Counted from the stretch's first letter, positions 32,866 to 44,581 are shown. The stretch: 64,000 nucleotides of DNA from Chelydra serpentina (GCA_037349315.1 JBAIAC010000001.1:1302001-1366000); one strand, 5' to 3'. The notes: generated by a model not told the origin, from the letters alone. Translations and numbers: made by a program.

Positions 32866-33238
32866 TGAGAATCACAAAATGTACCAAAGGAATAAAGGCA
32901 TCAAGTATTACAAATGCAAAAAGAAAAATATTCTATCAGAATATGTGTGGAGAGGGGACTTGTCTTTTCCTAAGCCCCACATCCCAGCAACCTTCCTTGG
33001 CCAAGCAGAGATACTTGGAACTCCTATTTAGACCCCATTGATGCTTCTATTTACTTGGCAACAGAGCACTCATTTTGAGCAGTGCAAAATACTCCTGCCA
33101 CCTCCATGAGTGAAACATGCTGACTCAGCAGAATTCTCAGCCCTAACGGCTCAGGAATTGAACTGTAGTTTCAAATCCCAGCATAACCACAGGGCTAGTC
33201 CTCAAACAGCTTTTTGATTTAAATAACTGATTTGCATA
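32866..33238. other. Unassigned DNA
   Basis: About 370 bp between the Penelope-like fragment and the hAT element. No feature recognised. Confidence 0.4.
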
Positions 33239-33246
33239 CTACTATC

Positions 33247-33549
33247 CAGGGGCAGCTCTATGTTTTGTGCCGCCCCAAGCACGGCAGTCAGGCAGTCATC
33301 GGCGGCGTTTCTGCGGGAGGTCACTGGTGCCACGGATTCGGTGGCGTTCCTGCGGGTGCTCCACCGGTCCCGCGCTGTCGGCGTTCCCGCTGCCGAATCG
33401 CCGCTGAATCCGCGGGACTGGTGGACTTCCCACAGAAATGCCGCCGAAGGCTGCCTGACTGCAGCCCTCGCAGCTAGCGGCCAGACGCCCCCCTGCAGCT
33501 TACCACCCCAGGCATGCGCTTACTGCACTGGTGCCTGGAGCCGGCCCTG
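33247..33549. mobile_element. Non-autonomous hAT element
   Basis: Ends CAGGGGCAGCTCTATG and GGAGCCGGCCCTG, with perfect 8-bp duplications CTACTATC at 33239-33246 and 33550-33557. The interior ('gccgccccaagcacggcag', 'aatcgccgctgaatccgcg') differs from the VNTR-filled copies at 7315 and 20167, so it is a separate subfamily that shares ends. Confidence 0.92.
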
Positions 33550-33557
33550 CTACTATC

Positions 33558-33916
33558 CTTTACAATTAGAATAAAACTGGCATGCAGTGTCAAAATGGCA
33601 ATGCTGAACGCCTACATACCCTCCCCCTGTTTTATCATCAAAATTTAGTACATATGCAGTGTGCTGGAAACAATCCTCCGAAATGTTCCATAAATGACCA
33701 GCCATATAATTTATACAATAGTAATCATCAGGACACTATTTCCTTAGCAGATGGAAATGCAACAAAATCAAAGCTTTGAATGAGTGTATTAAAATAAAAC
33801 TCACATATACATTGCTAAATATGGACCTTGATGTATTATACTTTCTAAATTCTAAGGAATAAATAAATAACCATCCATATAAAAAGGGAGGTACCAGGCA
33901 TTTAATGAAGTACCAT
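33558..33916. other. Unassigned DNA
   Basis: About 360 bp, AT-rich. Nothing recognised. Confidence 0.4.
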
Positions 33917-34031
33917 GGGTGCGTTTAAAAAGTTCATTCTGGTTTTAGAGGTAGTAGCATTTCGAGAAATAAAACTTAAATAAAGAATGCCGAATGCCTC
34001 TAAAATCAAAATGAACTTTGTAAGTGCACCC
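33917..34031. mobile_element. Short MITE with long inverted ends
   Basis: The left end 'gggtgcgtttaaaaagttca ... ggttttagagg' and right end 'cctctaaaatcaaaatgaac ... gtgcaccc' are near-perfect reverse complements around a ~30-bp centre, giving a 115-bp hairpin element. Superfamily not determined. Confidence 0.75.
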
Positions 34032-34339
34032 AATGAAAGGAGGGAAGTAAATGAGCCAACTAACATATGTATGTGATAGTGAAAGACATCATGTTGTATA
34101 AGGTAGATGGATTTCTGTAAGCTATGACTCCAGTATGGTTATCCGATAGAATTTGAATATTCAGTGGCAAAACCCAGATGGACACCCCCACATTCAATTG
34201 CTGGATATGTGTTTTCTGCAGCACTGTTGCACCATGATTCATCAGGTACTATTCTGAAATCCAGATTATTCTGCTTGAGTAGGAGAAGTTTCATCTGTAC
34301 TAAATTTAGGTGATAAAAAAAGTGGTAGGTGGCCAACAG

Positions 34340-34843
34340 TTAGCTGGCTTCAACAGTCCATGCAGCTTTTTTGTACTGGGGTCCAGATTTCTCTGGTGGA
34401 ATAGTGGAAGCAAAACTTGTTCTCTGTTTTGTTGATACAATTTCTGTGTTTGTGAACAACATTTGGCAGGATCCAGCTGAACTCAGAAACTGAATCCATG
34501 TTTTTGCAATACTAGGGCACATCTTAAGGTACAGGAGGGGTGGCTAAACACATTCTCTATTTAGGCAGTAGAATTTGAGAGACTGAGATGAAAACTTGGC
34601 TTAATCCAGGATTCAGGTGTTGAATCTGGACTTTTTTGCTTCTGCTGCAACAGAATGCACTGGCACACAATTTTTTTTTCCTGGGGCATGAGCAGCTAAA
34701 TTTGTTCTTTGTTTAAATGGAATTGGCAGTGTGGGAACCAAAAATTGGCTGGATTCAGGTGCCAGATTGGGGCATTTGTGATACTGTTGAACTGGGATGT
34801 CTGGAGTCCAGATTGTATTGCTGCAAGAATAGCATTTACACCA
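34340..34843. repeat. Degenerate tandem-like repeat, left block
   Basis: Loosely repeated modules ('gcagctaaatttgttctttg', 'gtggctaaacacattctcta', 'ggctggattcaggtgcc', 'ggcaggatccagctga') recur about every 120-150 bp. Similar text reappears beyond the Tigger element at 36963-37200. Confidence 0.45.
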
Positions 34844-34845
34844 TA

Positions 34846-36960
34846 CACCGGACCCTTGCTAGAACGTGCGTCTATATAGCGCGAATTCGGATATAACGCG
34901 GTCACGGCTATGGAGCCTACATTTAATTACATCATTGCCATGCATTTGTGCAGTTGTGTCGCTGAAATAATTTAGTCAAGTCCCTAAGACGATTGCTGTA
35001 GGCCTAGAATGCCATACTTATTTTTAGAAAGATGTCAAAAATGTTGGGCAAAAGGAAGGCTTACACAGTGCAGGAGAATTTGGACGCTATCGAACAACAT
35101 AGAAACGGCGAAACCCAGGCAAAGATTAGCCACGATATTGGCATTAACGAGTCCACCTTTCGTGGATGGCTAAAGAATGTTGACAAGCTCGGAAGGTACA
35201 TGCATAACCTGGATAAAGAGCATTGCCTTCTAAAAAAACGAGCCCGTTTAGCGAATGATGCCGATCTTGATTCTGCGGGGTACACGTGGTTTGTGCAAGA
35301 ACAGCAGAAAAGCATTCTGATCTCTGGTCCGCTTATAGCTATGCAAGCGGAAAAATTTGACCGGGAACTTAATGACAAATGCAGCAATTTTAAGGCTAGT
35401 TTGGGTTGGCTATGGCGATTTCAGAAAAGACACGTAATCTCTCAGATTGCAATTTCGGGAGAAAAACGCTCTGCTGATGCTGCCGCCATGCAATCGTATC
35501 CTGCGAAGCTGAGGGAAATTTTACAGACAGAGGGTTACTCGGAAGAACAGGTTTACAATGCAGACGTAAGAGGAATTTATTATAAAATGTTGCCCGATAA
35601 AACCCTGGCTGTCAGAACAGATGAACGCAAGAAAGAAGGATATAAACAGGCAAAAGATCACCTTACTTTATTGTTTTGTGTGAATGCAACAGGCAAGCAT
35701 AAATTAAAACCATTGTCAATTGGAAAGTCTCGCATGCCTTGGTGCTTTCACCACGTAAATGTGAATTGCCTGCCATTTTTGTACAAGAACTCTAAAAATT
35801 CCTGGATGACTGGTGAGATTTTTGAACAATGGTTCTTCACCGAATTTGTCCCTTCTGTGCGAAAGCATTTGCGGGCAAAACGCTTAGAAGAAAAGGCCAT
35901 TCTTTTGCTAGACAACTGTCCAGCTCATCCTCTGGCCAAAAGACTCAGAACCCATGACGGTAAAATACAGGTTGAATACTTACCTACAAACACAACTTCC
36001 AAAATCCAGCCGCTTGATCAAGGTGTTATCGCCATTTTTAAGCAGCACTATCGACAGAACTTGGTACGACAAATGATAGAAAGCGAGTTGTCTGTTACCG
36101 ATTTTCTGAAGAAGTTGACTATAAAAGACTTCTTTTATATTAGCCGCAATTCCTGGAATTTATTATGTGCTGAAACGATAAACCACTGTTGGATGGTAGG
36201 ACTGAGAGAGTCGTTTGGCCACCCGCCCCTGGAAGAAAATGAAGAAAGCAGATCACAGTCTGACGAGGAATCCGATTTCGAGGGATTTACAGAGGAGGAA
36301 GTTGGAGGAACAGATATGGAGTGGATGCAGGAGCTGTGCCAGCAACTGTCTGGGCTCGGGATAACTGTTCTGCCACAAAGTACCGAGTCCTGGATAAGAG
36401 GCAACAATGAAGCAGAAGAATTTTGTCCCGTTGCTGAAAGTCTAACCGATGGCCAAATTCTTCAGGCAGTACGACCAAACAATGTTCCAGAAGCTGAAGA
36501 ATTGGCCTTTTCCGTGGACGAAGAAGAGGAAGAGGAAGTGGACGTCATTCCAACATCAACTGCGACCTTAACCGGCTTGGAGACTGCGTTAAGATGGTTT
36601 GAGATGCAACACGTTGAGCCTATAAAAATTATGCAGCTACGTAGTCTTCTGCAGTTTGCTAAGCGGAAGCAGCATAGCAGCAAGAAACAAAAGCAACTCA
36701 CCGACTTTTTAAAGAAAAACTAGACTAGTTTATTGTAATGTCTACTTTAAATCTCTAATAAAGCAACACTTTTTTTCTCGTTTATTGTTTCCTTCAAGTA
36801 GGAGTTTATTTTATAAGGTTTTCTATACTTTATGGATGTGAAGGTAATTAGCGCTACAAAAATTTCTATATACAGTACATATTTCATTATAACGCAGTCA
36901 CCGCTATAACGCAGCACTTGACATGGATCCCAAACCCCACGTTCTAGCGAGGGTCTGGTG
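34846..36960 (+). mobile_element. Complete Tigger/pogo-type DNA transposon
   Basis: 2115 bp bounded by ~25-bp inverted repeats ('caccggacccttgctagaac' on the left; the reverse complement of the right end is 'caccagaccctcgctagaac') and flanked by TA on both sides, the target duplication of the Tc1/mariner-pogo group. Subterminal 'ggatataacgcggtcac' and 'cattataacgcagtcaccgc' repeat at both ends. It carries one uninterrupted transposase gene followed by an AATAAAG signal near 36757. Confidence 0.95.
35032..36723 (+). CDS. Tigger/pogo-type transposase, intact 563 residues
   Basis: A cut-and-paste transposase with CENP-B-type DNA binding, acting in the nucleus on the element's own ends. N-terminus: a CENP-B/pogo helix-turn-helix at about residues 5-55 ('KRKAYTVQENLDAIEQH', 'GINESTFRGWLKN'). 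A second HTH of CENP-B type covers about 80-140 ('LGWLWRFQKRHVIS'). The DDE-superfamily core has D178 ('YNADVRG'), D294 ('LLLDNCPAH') and D329 ('IQPLDQGVI'), the last two separated by 34 residues as usual for Tigger (D-D-D). The tail is acidic with a run of Glu near 500. Starts are ATG at codon 1 or 4. The usual 'DETG' after the first Asp is here D-V-R-G, a change next to the catalytic residue. Length matches full-length Tigger-like transposases (about 500-600 residues). No lesion is seen. Confidence 0.95.
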   Translation: MSKMLGKRKAYTVQENLDAIEQHRNGETQAKISHDIGINESTFRGWLKNVDKLGRYMHNLDKEHCLLKKRARLANDADLDSAGYTWFVQEQQKSILISGPLIAMQAEKFDRELNDKCSNFKASLGWLWRFQKRHVISQIAISGEKRSADAAAMQSYPAKLREILQTEGYSEEQVYNADVRGIYYKMLPDKTLAVRTDERKKEGYKQAKDHLTLLFCVNATGKHKLKPLSIGKSRMPWCFHHVNVNCLPFLYKNSKNSWMTGEIFEQWFFTEFVPSVRKHLRAKRLEEKAILLLDNCPAHPLAKRLRTHDGKIQVEYLPTNTTSKIQPLDQGVIAIFKQHYRQNLVRQMIESELSVTDFLKKLTIKDFFYISRNSWNLLCAETINHCWMVGLRESFGHPPLEENEESRSQSDEESDFEGFTEEEVGGTDMEWMQELCQQLSGLGITVLPQSTESWIRGNNEAEEFCPVAESLTDGQILQAVRPNNVPEAEELAFSVDEEEEEEVDVIPTSTATLTGLETALRWFEMQHVEPIKIMQLRSLLQFAKRKQHSSKKQKQLTDFLKKN

Positions 36961-36962
36961 TA

Positions 36963-37200
36963 TTCTCTAATTAGACATTATAATTGAGGGACTGTGGACC
37001 AAAATTGGCAAGGGTTTTGCAGTAAAGTTGTTGCACTAAAGTTTTTTTTTATTTTTGTTGTTGTGGTGGTGGTGTTTTTCATTTGCTTGTTTGTTTGTGG
37101 TGCAGTAGGAGAGGCTAAACTCATTTTCTATTCTGAGTTCCAATTTGGGGGCTTCAATACAAAAAAGATCAGCAGGATCCAGACAGATCCAGATTTCACC
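36963..37200. repeat. Degenerate tandem-like repeat, right block
   Basis: 'ggagaggctaaactcatttt' and 'gatcagcaggatccagacag' resemble modules left of the Tigger element, indicating that Tigger landed inside this array. Confidence 0.4.
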
Positions 37201-37346
37201 CAGACCTTTGATGACAACCTGTGCTTCTCCCTAAAATTACAGAAACATGCTCAGAGGTGAGTAGAGGAGGAGGTATTTACTAGTCCTCCTCTCCCTGCCC
37301 CTCCCTATTAATCCCACCCCACCAACTTGTCTGCCCCCCTCCCTTA

Positions 37347-37830
<484 letters not shown>

Positions 37831-38831
37831 GGAGAAAGGGGGATAATGCACATACACGTACATTAATACCACATAGGTCTTTTATTCCCAAAGGCAAAGT
37901 AACTTCTGTAGGTCACCACCACCTGCAGAAGAGTCCGAGCTGTGTCTCCTCTAATGCACTTTCTTGTCTTCTTGCAAAAAGAGGCTTTCTGGATTTTTCC
38001 CTTTTAAAACTTATGTCAGTAGATTTAAACTGAAAATAAAAAAGGAAAAAAAGTACATTTAAAATGTAAAATAAACGTGTACTTAAAATGCAAAGTTCAA
38101 GGGTTTACCAGCAATAAACCTGAATTTATTCTGTCAGTTCTAAGCGCGTTATACGGAAGTCTTCTAAGCTTTTTCACCATGATCCATTTGCAATTATCAA
38201 TCTGCATACAGGATAATGTTCAAGAGAAACAGAATTAATATAATACACCTAAACAAGATGACCTCTTCCCCGCTCCGTCCCCCCAAAAAATAGCTCTCTC
38301 GGAGTCTAAAACAATAATTTAATTCAAACACTGTCAATTTTGCAGCCACCAAAACATTTCAATTTACCATCAAGTCAAGAAAGCATTTAAAAAAATGTTT
38401 ACTACCAAGTTTTGGAATAACAATTTTTTCCCTGCGCCAACACACACTTTCATGATTTCCTTTTCCTTACCCTAAAGCCGGAATTAATTTTTTAGTTCGT
38501 ATCCGTTCTGCGTGGTTTCTCCACATCCTTTGTAACATTCATCTGAAACCACACTCATTCACCAAAAAGCCAGTCACAAACGTCAGAGAGAGATTTCTGA
38601 ATCAGAGAAGAAGAAAAGCAAAACTCATGCAGATAACACTGTTCGGTACTAGATGGAAGGGAGGGTAGGAATAAGCTAACCAGCAAAAAGCTACACCATG
38701 CATCTATTTCCACACAATATGCCTCTAACCATATTCATTATCCTCCATTTAACCTTATATTAACAAACTAAACCAGAGTGTATTGATATCGGGTAATATA
38801 AACTGTACCTCACAACCACAGCAGTACTTCT
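37831..38831. other. Unassigned upstream DNA
   Basis: About 1 kb of AT-rich sequence upstream of EML6. No feature recognised. Confidence 0.4.
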
Positions 38832-40310
38832 CAGTGGTGCCTCCCCCAGACACATAAGCAATATTCCCCTACATGGTGCCTCCCACAGACACACAAGCAA
38901 TATTCCCCACATAGTACATAACCTACTATCAATGAATCCACACTGAAAGCAATACGACCCTTGGGGTAAAATCTGGCATTACACACAAAGAAATACTCCA
39001 CACAAGGAATATAATCCGGCATCACACTCAAAACAACAGTCCATGGTGGTGTTATAACCCGGCGCTGTCCCCCCAGAGAAACACTCCACAGAGGGGACTG
39101 GACTGGGGAACTGTAAACTTCATGTCACACGCTGAGCAATATTCCCCATAGGAGGAGTAAAACGGGGCATCATCCTGCATAGGAGGTAATCTGAGACGAA
39201 TACCTCCCAGCCAGAGAAATGTTCCCACGGGGTTGAACGGGTACGAAACCCACAGCCAGAGCAATGATCTCCTTGGGGGGAGGGGGGTATAACGCACAGC
39301 ACCGTGCCCGAGAGGGGCGAGTGGATCCTAACCCCACAGCCAGAGCAATGATCTCCTTGGGGGGAGGGGGGTATAACGCACAGCACCGTGCCCGAGAGGG
39401 GCGAGTGGATCCTAACCCCACAGCCAGAGCAATGATCTCCTTGGGGGGAGGGGGGTATAACGCACAGCACCGTGCCCGAGAGGGGCGAGTGGATACTAAC
39501 CCCACAGCCAGAGCAATGATCTCCTTGGGGGGAGGGGGGTATAACGCACAGCACCGTGCCCGAGAGGGGCGAGTGGATACTAACCCCACAGCCAGAGCAA
39601 TGATCTCCTTGGGGGGAGGGGGGTATAACGCACAGCACCGTGCCCGAGAGGGGCGAGTGGATACTAACCCCACAGCCAGAGCAATGATCTCCTTGGGGGG
39701 AGGGGGGTATAACGCACAGCACCGTGCCCGAGAGGGGCGAGTGGATACTAACCCCACAGCCAGAGCAATGATCTCCTTGGGGGGAGGGGGGTATAACGCA
39801 CAGCACCGTGCCCGAGAGGGGCGAGTGGATACTAACCCCACAGCCAGAGCAATGATCTCCTTGGGGGGAGGGGGGTATAACGCACAGCACCGTGCCCGAG
39901 AGGGGCGAGTGGATACTAACCCCACAGCCAGAGCAATGATCTCCTTGGGGGGAGGGGGGTATAACGCACAGCACCGTGCCCGAGAGGGGCGAGTGGATCC
40001 TAACCCCACAGCCAGAGCAATGATCTCCTTGGGGGGAGGGGGGTATAACGCACAGCACCGTGCCCGAGAGGGGCGAGTGGATACTAACCCCACAGCCAGA
40101 GCAATGATCTCCTTGGGGGGAGGGGGGTATAACGCACAGCACCGTGCCCGAGAGGGGCGAGTGGATCCTAACCCCACAGCCAGAGCAATGCTCCTCTGTG
40201 TGTGGGGAGGAGGTATAACACAGGGCACCGTGCCCCACTAGGGGGTGGTAGCGGGGGGATGTGACCTGACACCAAAGCCCACAGCCAAAGTGGTCGCTAT
40301 CTGTCACCCA
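38832..40310. repeat. 84-bp minisatellite upstream of EML6
   Basis: Eleven tandem units of exactly 84 bp begin at 39262 and repeat at 39346, 39430, 39514, 39598, 39682, 39766, 39850, 39934, 40018 and 40102. A diverged unit follows at 40186 and more diverged units lie on both sides (about 38832-39261 and to 40310). Core units are almost identical; the only change I see is C or A in 'gtggatCctaac'. Each unit looks like a dimer of two ~42-bp halves that both end in 'cacagc'. Because 84 is divisible by three, long ORFs run through on both strands (325, 352 and 395 codons). I treat these as by-products. Confidence 0.95.
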
Positions 40311-40329
40311 CCTGGCAGCAGCGCTCTTC

Positions 40330-40920
40330 TCTGCAGCCTGGTCCGTGTGCTCCGCAGCCCTGAGGCGAGTGGCGTCGGAGGCGACTGCAGCTCACCAAGG
40401 CAGCGCGGGGAGGAGAATGGCACTCCCTTGGCTGGCTGGCCGGCGTCCCCTCCTTCCCCCTCCCAGGGCTCAGTCTCCAGCGCACACGGCCAGGCATGTT
40501 TCCTAGGCAGCCCTGGCGCCTCATTCAACGTGGGCGGGAAGGTTAGTGAGTTGTCGTAAGCGGCTTTGGAGAATCGGGGAGGTTCGGTTGGAAACCCTAA
40601 CGCCCACAGCTCAGGCTGCGGCTCACGGAACCGGTTTGGCAGCTATCCAAAGTGGATCATGGGGATTGAAGTTTCACCCGCGCCTTTGAGTCGCCTCGCC
40701 GGGCAAGGGAGAGGCCGTGAGCGCCTACACGTCCCAAGGTGCAACGCGGCTAGGACCCCGCCCCGTCCCCTTCGGTTGCTGTGGCGCTGGCTATGCGGCT
40801 TTGGGTTGTGGCTGCATCTGACAGAAACTGCGGCTGAGGGGAAACAAATGGTCTGCGGAGCAACGGCCAAGGTGGGGGAGTGTTCTGCCGCGCCGGACAC
40901 TGTCTGCGCCATTGCTCATG
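40330..40920. promoter_or_regulatory. CpG-rich block, possible promoter
   Basis: Dense CpG ('ggcgagtggcgtcggaggcg', 'ttcacccgcgcctttgagtc', 'gaccccgccccgtcccc') in an otherwise AT-rich region, including a GC box-like 'ccccgcccc'. It lies about 2.8-3.4 kb upstream of the EML6 ATG and could be a distal or alternative EML6 promoter or belong to a divergent transcript. Overlapping ORFs (e.g. 40566-41156) have no recognisable product. Confidence 0.5.
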
Positions 40921-41334
40921 CAGTCTCCCCATCCTCTCCTTTCCCTCCCATCCTGTTAAGCTGCCCGCCTTCTATTGCCTCAGCCTTTGGGTCCGCCACT
41001 CCCCTCCCCACATCCCCTTTCTCCCCCCTCCCCCACAGTTGGAACAGTCTCTGCTTACACCAGATCCGGATTTCACCCTCTCTCGCGATTTCTGACTACA
41101 TTTTCCTTGGCTGCCTTCCACCCATGCCCCCTTCTGTTTCAAGACCTGCCTACTGAGCTATTTCCAATGGAAATATTGCTAGGTTTGCCAACCTCTAGCC
41201 TTCAAACACAGCGACCCAGGCACCCCGAAACCCTGAGATTGGCTGGCAAATCATGAGGTTTTAAAAAATAAAAACTTGGGGTCTTTTATTTGCTTTCTGC
41301 AATTTGGCCCTTTAGTGTCCATTTTTTCTAGCTT
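40921..41334. other. Unassigned DNA with old repeat traces
   Basis: Pyrimidine-rich stretch, then 'ggtttgccaacctctagcc' and 'ggcaaatcatgaggtttt', which look like traces of an old dispersed repeat. No confident call. Confidence 0.35.
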
Positions 41335-42413
41335 TTTTTCCTGCCAACTTGGGACTCCAGAACCCCGCCTTGTTAAGTCAGACACACTAGCCTGCTGCCA
41401 CACAGACCCAGGTCTGGTCCACGCCCCCAAAGCTGCACACTTTAACCAAAAACTGCGCAGCAAGTCACTTATCTCCAGCACCTAGACACCCAGTTCCCAA
41501 TGGATCCAAACCCCAAATAAATCTGTTTTACTCTGTATAAAGCTTATGCAGGGTAAATTCATAAATTGTCCGCCCTCTATAACACTAATAGAGAGATATG
41601 CACAGCTGTTTGCTCCCCCAGGTATTAATCACTTAGTCTGGGTTAATTAATTTTAAAAAGTGATTTTATTAAGTATAAAAAGTAGGATTTAAGTGGTTTC
41701 AAGTAATGACAGACAGAATAAAGTAAGTCACCAAGCAAAATAAAACAAAAACACACAAGTCTAAGCCTAATACATTAAGAAACTGTTTACAGGTAAAATC
41801 TCACCCTCAGAGATGTTCCAATAAGCTTCTTTCACAGACTAGACTCCTTCCTAGTCTGGGCCCAATCCTTTCCCCTGGTACAGTCCTTGTTAGTTCCAGC
41901 TCACGTGGTAATTTAGGGATTTCTCATGACTGGCAGCCCCCTTTGTTCTGTTCCATCCCCTTTTATAGCTTTGGCCCAAGGCAGGAATCTTTTGTCTCTC
42001 CTTCTAAATGGAAAAGTACCAGATTTAAGATGGATTTGAGCATCGTGTGACATGGTCACATGTCCCGTGAGACCCCCAGCCTCCATTCTTCCTGGCCTGG
42101 CTTACACAAACACAAGAAGGCTTGCAAGTAAACAGAGTTATTTACAACCAATTGTCCTAGTCAATGGGAGCCATCAAAATTCTAAACCACCATCAATGGC
42201 TTTGCATATTTACAATAGGACTCCAGAATTATACTTGATATTTCTAGCTTCAGATACAAGAATGATACATACAAATAGGAGGAATATATTCAGTAGGTTA
42301 TAACCTTTGTTATGATACCTTACAAGAGACCTTTTGCATAAAGCATATTCCACTTACATCATATTTACACTCATAAGTATATTTCCATAAAACATATGGA
42401 GTGCACCGTCACA
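41335..42413 (-). mobile_element. Solo LTR, same family as the one at 60870-62063
   Basis: On the minus strand it starts 'tgtgacggtgcactccatat', has a TATA box (AGCTATAAAAGGGG, near 41961-41974) and an AATAAA signal (41665-41670), and ends near 41335 after 'gagtcccaagttggcagg'. No internal region adjoins it. The family match to 60870-62063 is seen in 'cttaaatcctactttt', 'tgcatatctctct' and 'gacctgggtctgtgt' type segments. Confidence 0.75.
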
Positions 42414-43535
42414 CCACTATTACGTGATTTAGCTCAATTTGGGACATTTTTATTAAGAGGGGAGGGGAAAACCACCTTTCAGAGACCTGGGAGCCATATT
42501 TTCTTTAATATGAGAAATAGAAAGTATAAAAGCCTCAAGGGACCAAAAACTTATACAAGCTTTGGTTTATTAATAAAATATCTGCAATGTTTTCATTCTT
42601 CACTGGCTTGCTGTGTATTGTGGATGGTGCCTTCAATCTTTTTTCATGACTCAATTGTGTAGTATCTTTTTTGAGTACTTCCATGTGAAGTCTGCAAAAT
42701 AAAAGTTAAATGTTTCATAAAAACTCACTCGACGCAAAGTCAAATCTGGTCTCTTCCTCCACATTTGTACCGCAGTTCTGGCACAAGGTGTGTAGGATGT
42801 TTAGGGCCTGAATACCATTATGGTGTTCTGCATACCTGCTTGTCACAGAGCCCAACTCTGCTGGGGCTTTCTTGACATAGCCATAGAAGGGGACTGCAAC
42901 TCTGTACATCTACGGGCTAACCACCTCTGTGTTGTGGGCACACTGTACCTAATAATGCAATAGTGTCTGCAAAGTGGCTCTGCTGGGACTCCAACATTGA
43001 GGGTAGGTGTGCAAATGGGGAAATCATGGTTGGGTTCTTGGGATTTGTGCAGCGGTGGGGAGCATTTCCCCTCCCAAGTTTCTTTACTTAATACTAATAA
43101 AGCTTCCTTCCAACTTTTCCCAGATCTGTACCATCCTCCCTATTTTCATAAACAATTTTTAAAATGCATAAAAGACCAAGCTTAACTGATTCTTTCTTCA
43201 CAGCCATCATTTACACTGAATTCAGTTGTCTTTTTCAGCAGTTACATGCCAAGTCTCTATGTCAGAATTTGCCTCCTGCTTTGTCCAAAATTATATAGAT
43301 ATTGAAGTTATTGCTTATTGTTATTACCATACATGCAGATTGTTATTATAGTATATGGGCCTTTTTTCTAAATGAATAGCTATAGAAAATAAGAAACATT
43401 TCTCCATGCAGAATAAAATCTATGGAAATGCAAAAAAAAAAGAAGTCAAAGCCAAATGCCTTTGTAACTATGTGAATAAGGTGTTGGATACGTATTAAAA
43501 GCCCTGATTGGCCAGGAAGCCAGTTACTGGAGAAA
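42414..43535. other. Unassigned DNA
   Basis: About 1.1 kb, AT-rich, with no feature I can support. Confidence 0.4.
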
Positions 43536-43727
43536 TTGCCTTTCTCCTTATACCCCTCCCTGCAGTTAAGGTCTGTTAGGATGCTTACGCTGCTGGTTGC
43601 TAAGACTAAACTTTCTAGAAGTGGCAACAGAGCTTTCACAGTGGAAGTCCTTTGTGTTTGGAATTCACTCCCCTCTGGCAGTATGCCAGAGAGTAGATTT
43701 GGCAGTCTTCAGGCCATGATGTAAGGT
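43536..43727 (+). mobile_element. L2-like LINE, C-terminal ORF2 fragment
   Basis: Reads 'LLVAKTKLSRSGNRAFTVEV' followed by 'LCVWNSLPSGSMPESRFGSL'. This parallels the conserved '..R.RAFS..AP.LWNSLP..I....S...FK..LKT' ending of L2/CR1-clade ORF2. Ancient, no enzyme domain remains. Confidence 0.55.
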
Positions 43728-43969
43728 ACACTTATATGAGTGTCTCCCATCCTGACAATATGAGAGCAATATGACTGCATAGATTTAAACTATGCCTTTT
43801 AGAGTCAAGTCTGTGTTTAATTTTGTATGCTCTTAAGGCCAGATTTGTAAAATTATTTAGGTTCCTAAAGATACAGATAGGCATCTAGTAGGATTTTTCA
43901 AAAGCTTGAAAATCCCACCTGATACCTATCTACATTTGTAGACATCTAAGTATCTGTAAAACTTCTCAT

Positions 43970-44125
43970 AACTTTTTCCCAGTGGTTACAACATTCAACC
44001 AGGATGTGGATGGCTCTGGTTCAAGTCTCTCCCCCACTTCTCTGATGTGGAGCAGGGAGTTGTACTTGGTCTCCCACCTCCCAGGTGAGTGCTCTAAGCA
44101 TACCTACTAGATTGTGCCCCAAAGG
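43970..44125. mobile_element. SINE-like palindromic tRNA-related repeat
   Basis: 'ccagtggttacaacattcaa ... ggttcaagtctctcccc' is followed by a rough inverted counterpart, '..ggtctcccacctcccaggtg'. It resembles a tRNA-derived dispersed repeat in inverted halves; the family is not named. Confidence 0.4.
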
Positions 44126-44355
44126 CAAGATAAGTGGAGGAATGCCTCTAGGCTGTGATCCCACTGGAGCTTGAATCATGTGCCAAGCAGCTGGGTGGTG
44201 TCAGGATTTAGGCGGCTGTGTCCACATCCAGCTGCTGAGGTGTAGATGCCAAGTGGACTTCAGTGGTAGAAATGTAGGCAGTTAAGGACTTCAGGTGCCT
44301 ACAGCATTATGCATCAGCTAAGCAGGAATTTTGTGGATGTCAGTAGTGCCTAAAT

Positions 44356-44573
44356 TAGGGCTTCTCAAATTGTAGGTCGGGTCCCTTCAGGGAGTCGCAA
44401 GGTTATTACATGGGGGGTCGCAAGCTGTCAACCTCCATCCCAACCCCACTTTGGCTCCAGCATTTATAATGGTGTTAAATATATTAAAAAGTGTTTTTAA
44501 TTTATAAAGGGGGTCACGCTCAGAGGTTTGCTATGTGAAAGGGGTCAGCAGTAAAAAAGTTTGAGAACCACCT
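44356..44573. mobile_element. hAT-type MITE
   Basis: Ends 'tagggcttctcaaattg' and 'aagtttgagaaccacct' are degenerate inverted repeats of the CAGTGGTTCTCAAACTTT type seen in Charlie-like elements. The 8-mer GCCTAAAT is duplicated at 44348-44355 and 44574-44581. Confidence 0.8.
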
Positions 44574-44581
44574 GCCTAAAT

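Noticed and set aside
37100..37260. Possible exon between 'ttgtggtgcag' and 'gtgagtagagg'
   Set aside because: The sequence resembles modules of the surrounding degenerate repeat, and the frame begins with a stop at the acceptor.
39120..40307. Long ORFs (up to 395 codons) with 28-residue repeats, the same period as C2H2 zinc fingers
   Set aside because: The period is 84 bp, divisible by three and free of stops, so several frames on both strands stay open automatically. No C-x2-C...H-x3-H pattern is present. Treated as a minisatellite.
40566..41156. 196-codon plus-strand ORF in the CpG block
   Set aside because: No recognisable domain, no splice context and biased composition; more likely promoter-type sequence.
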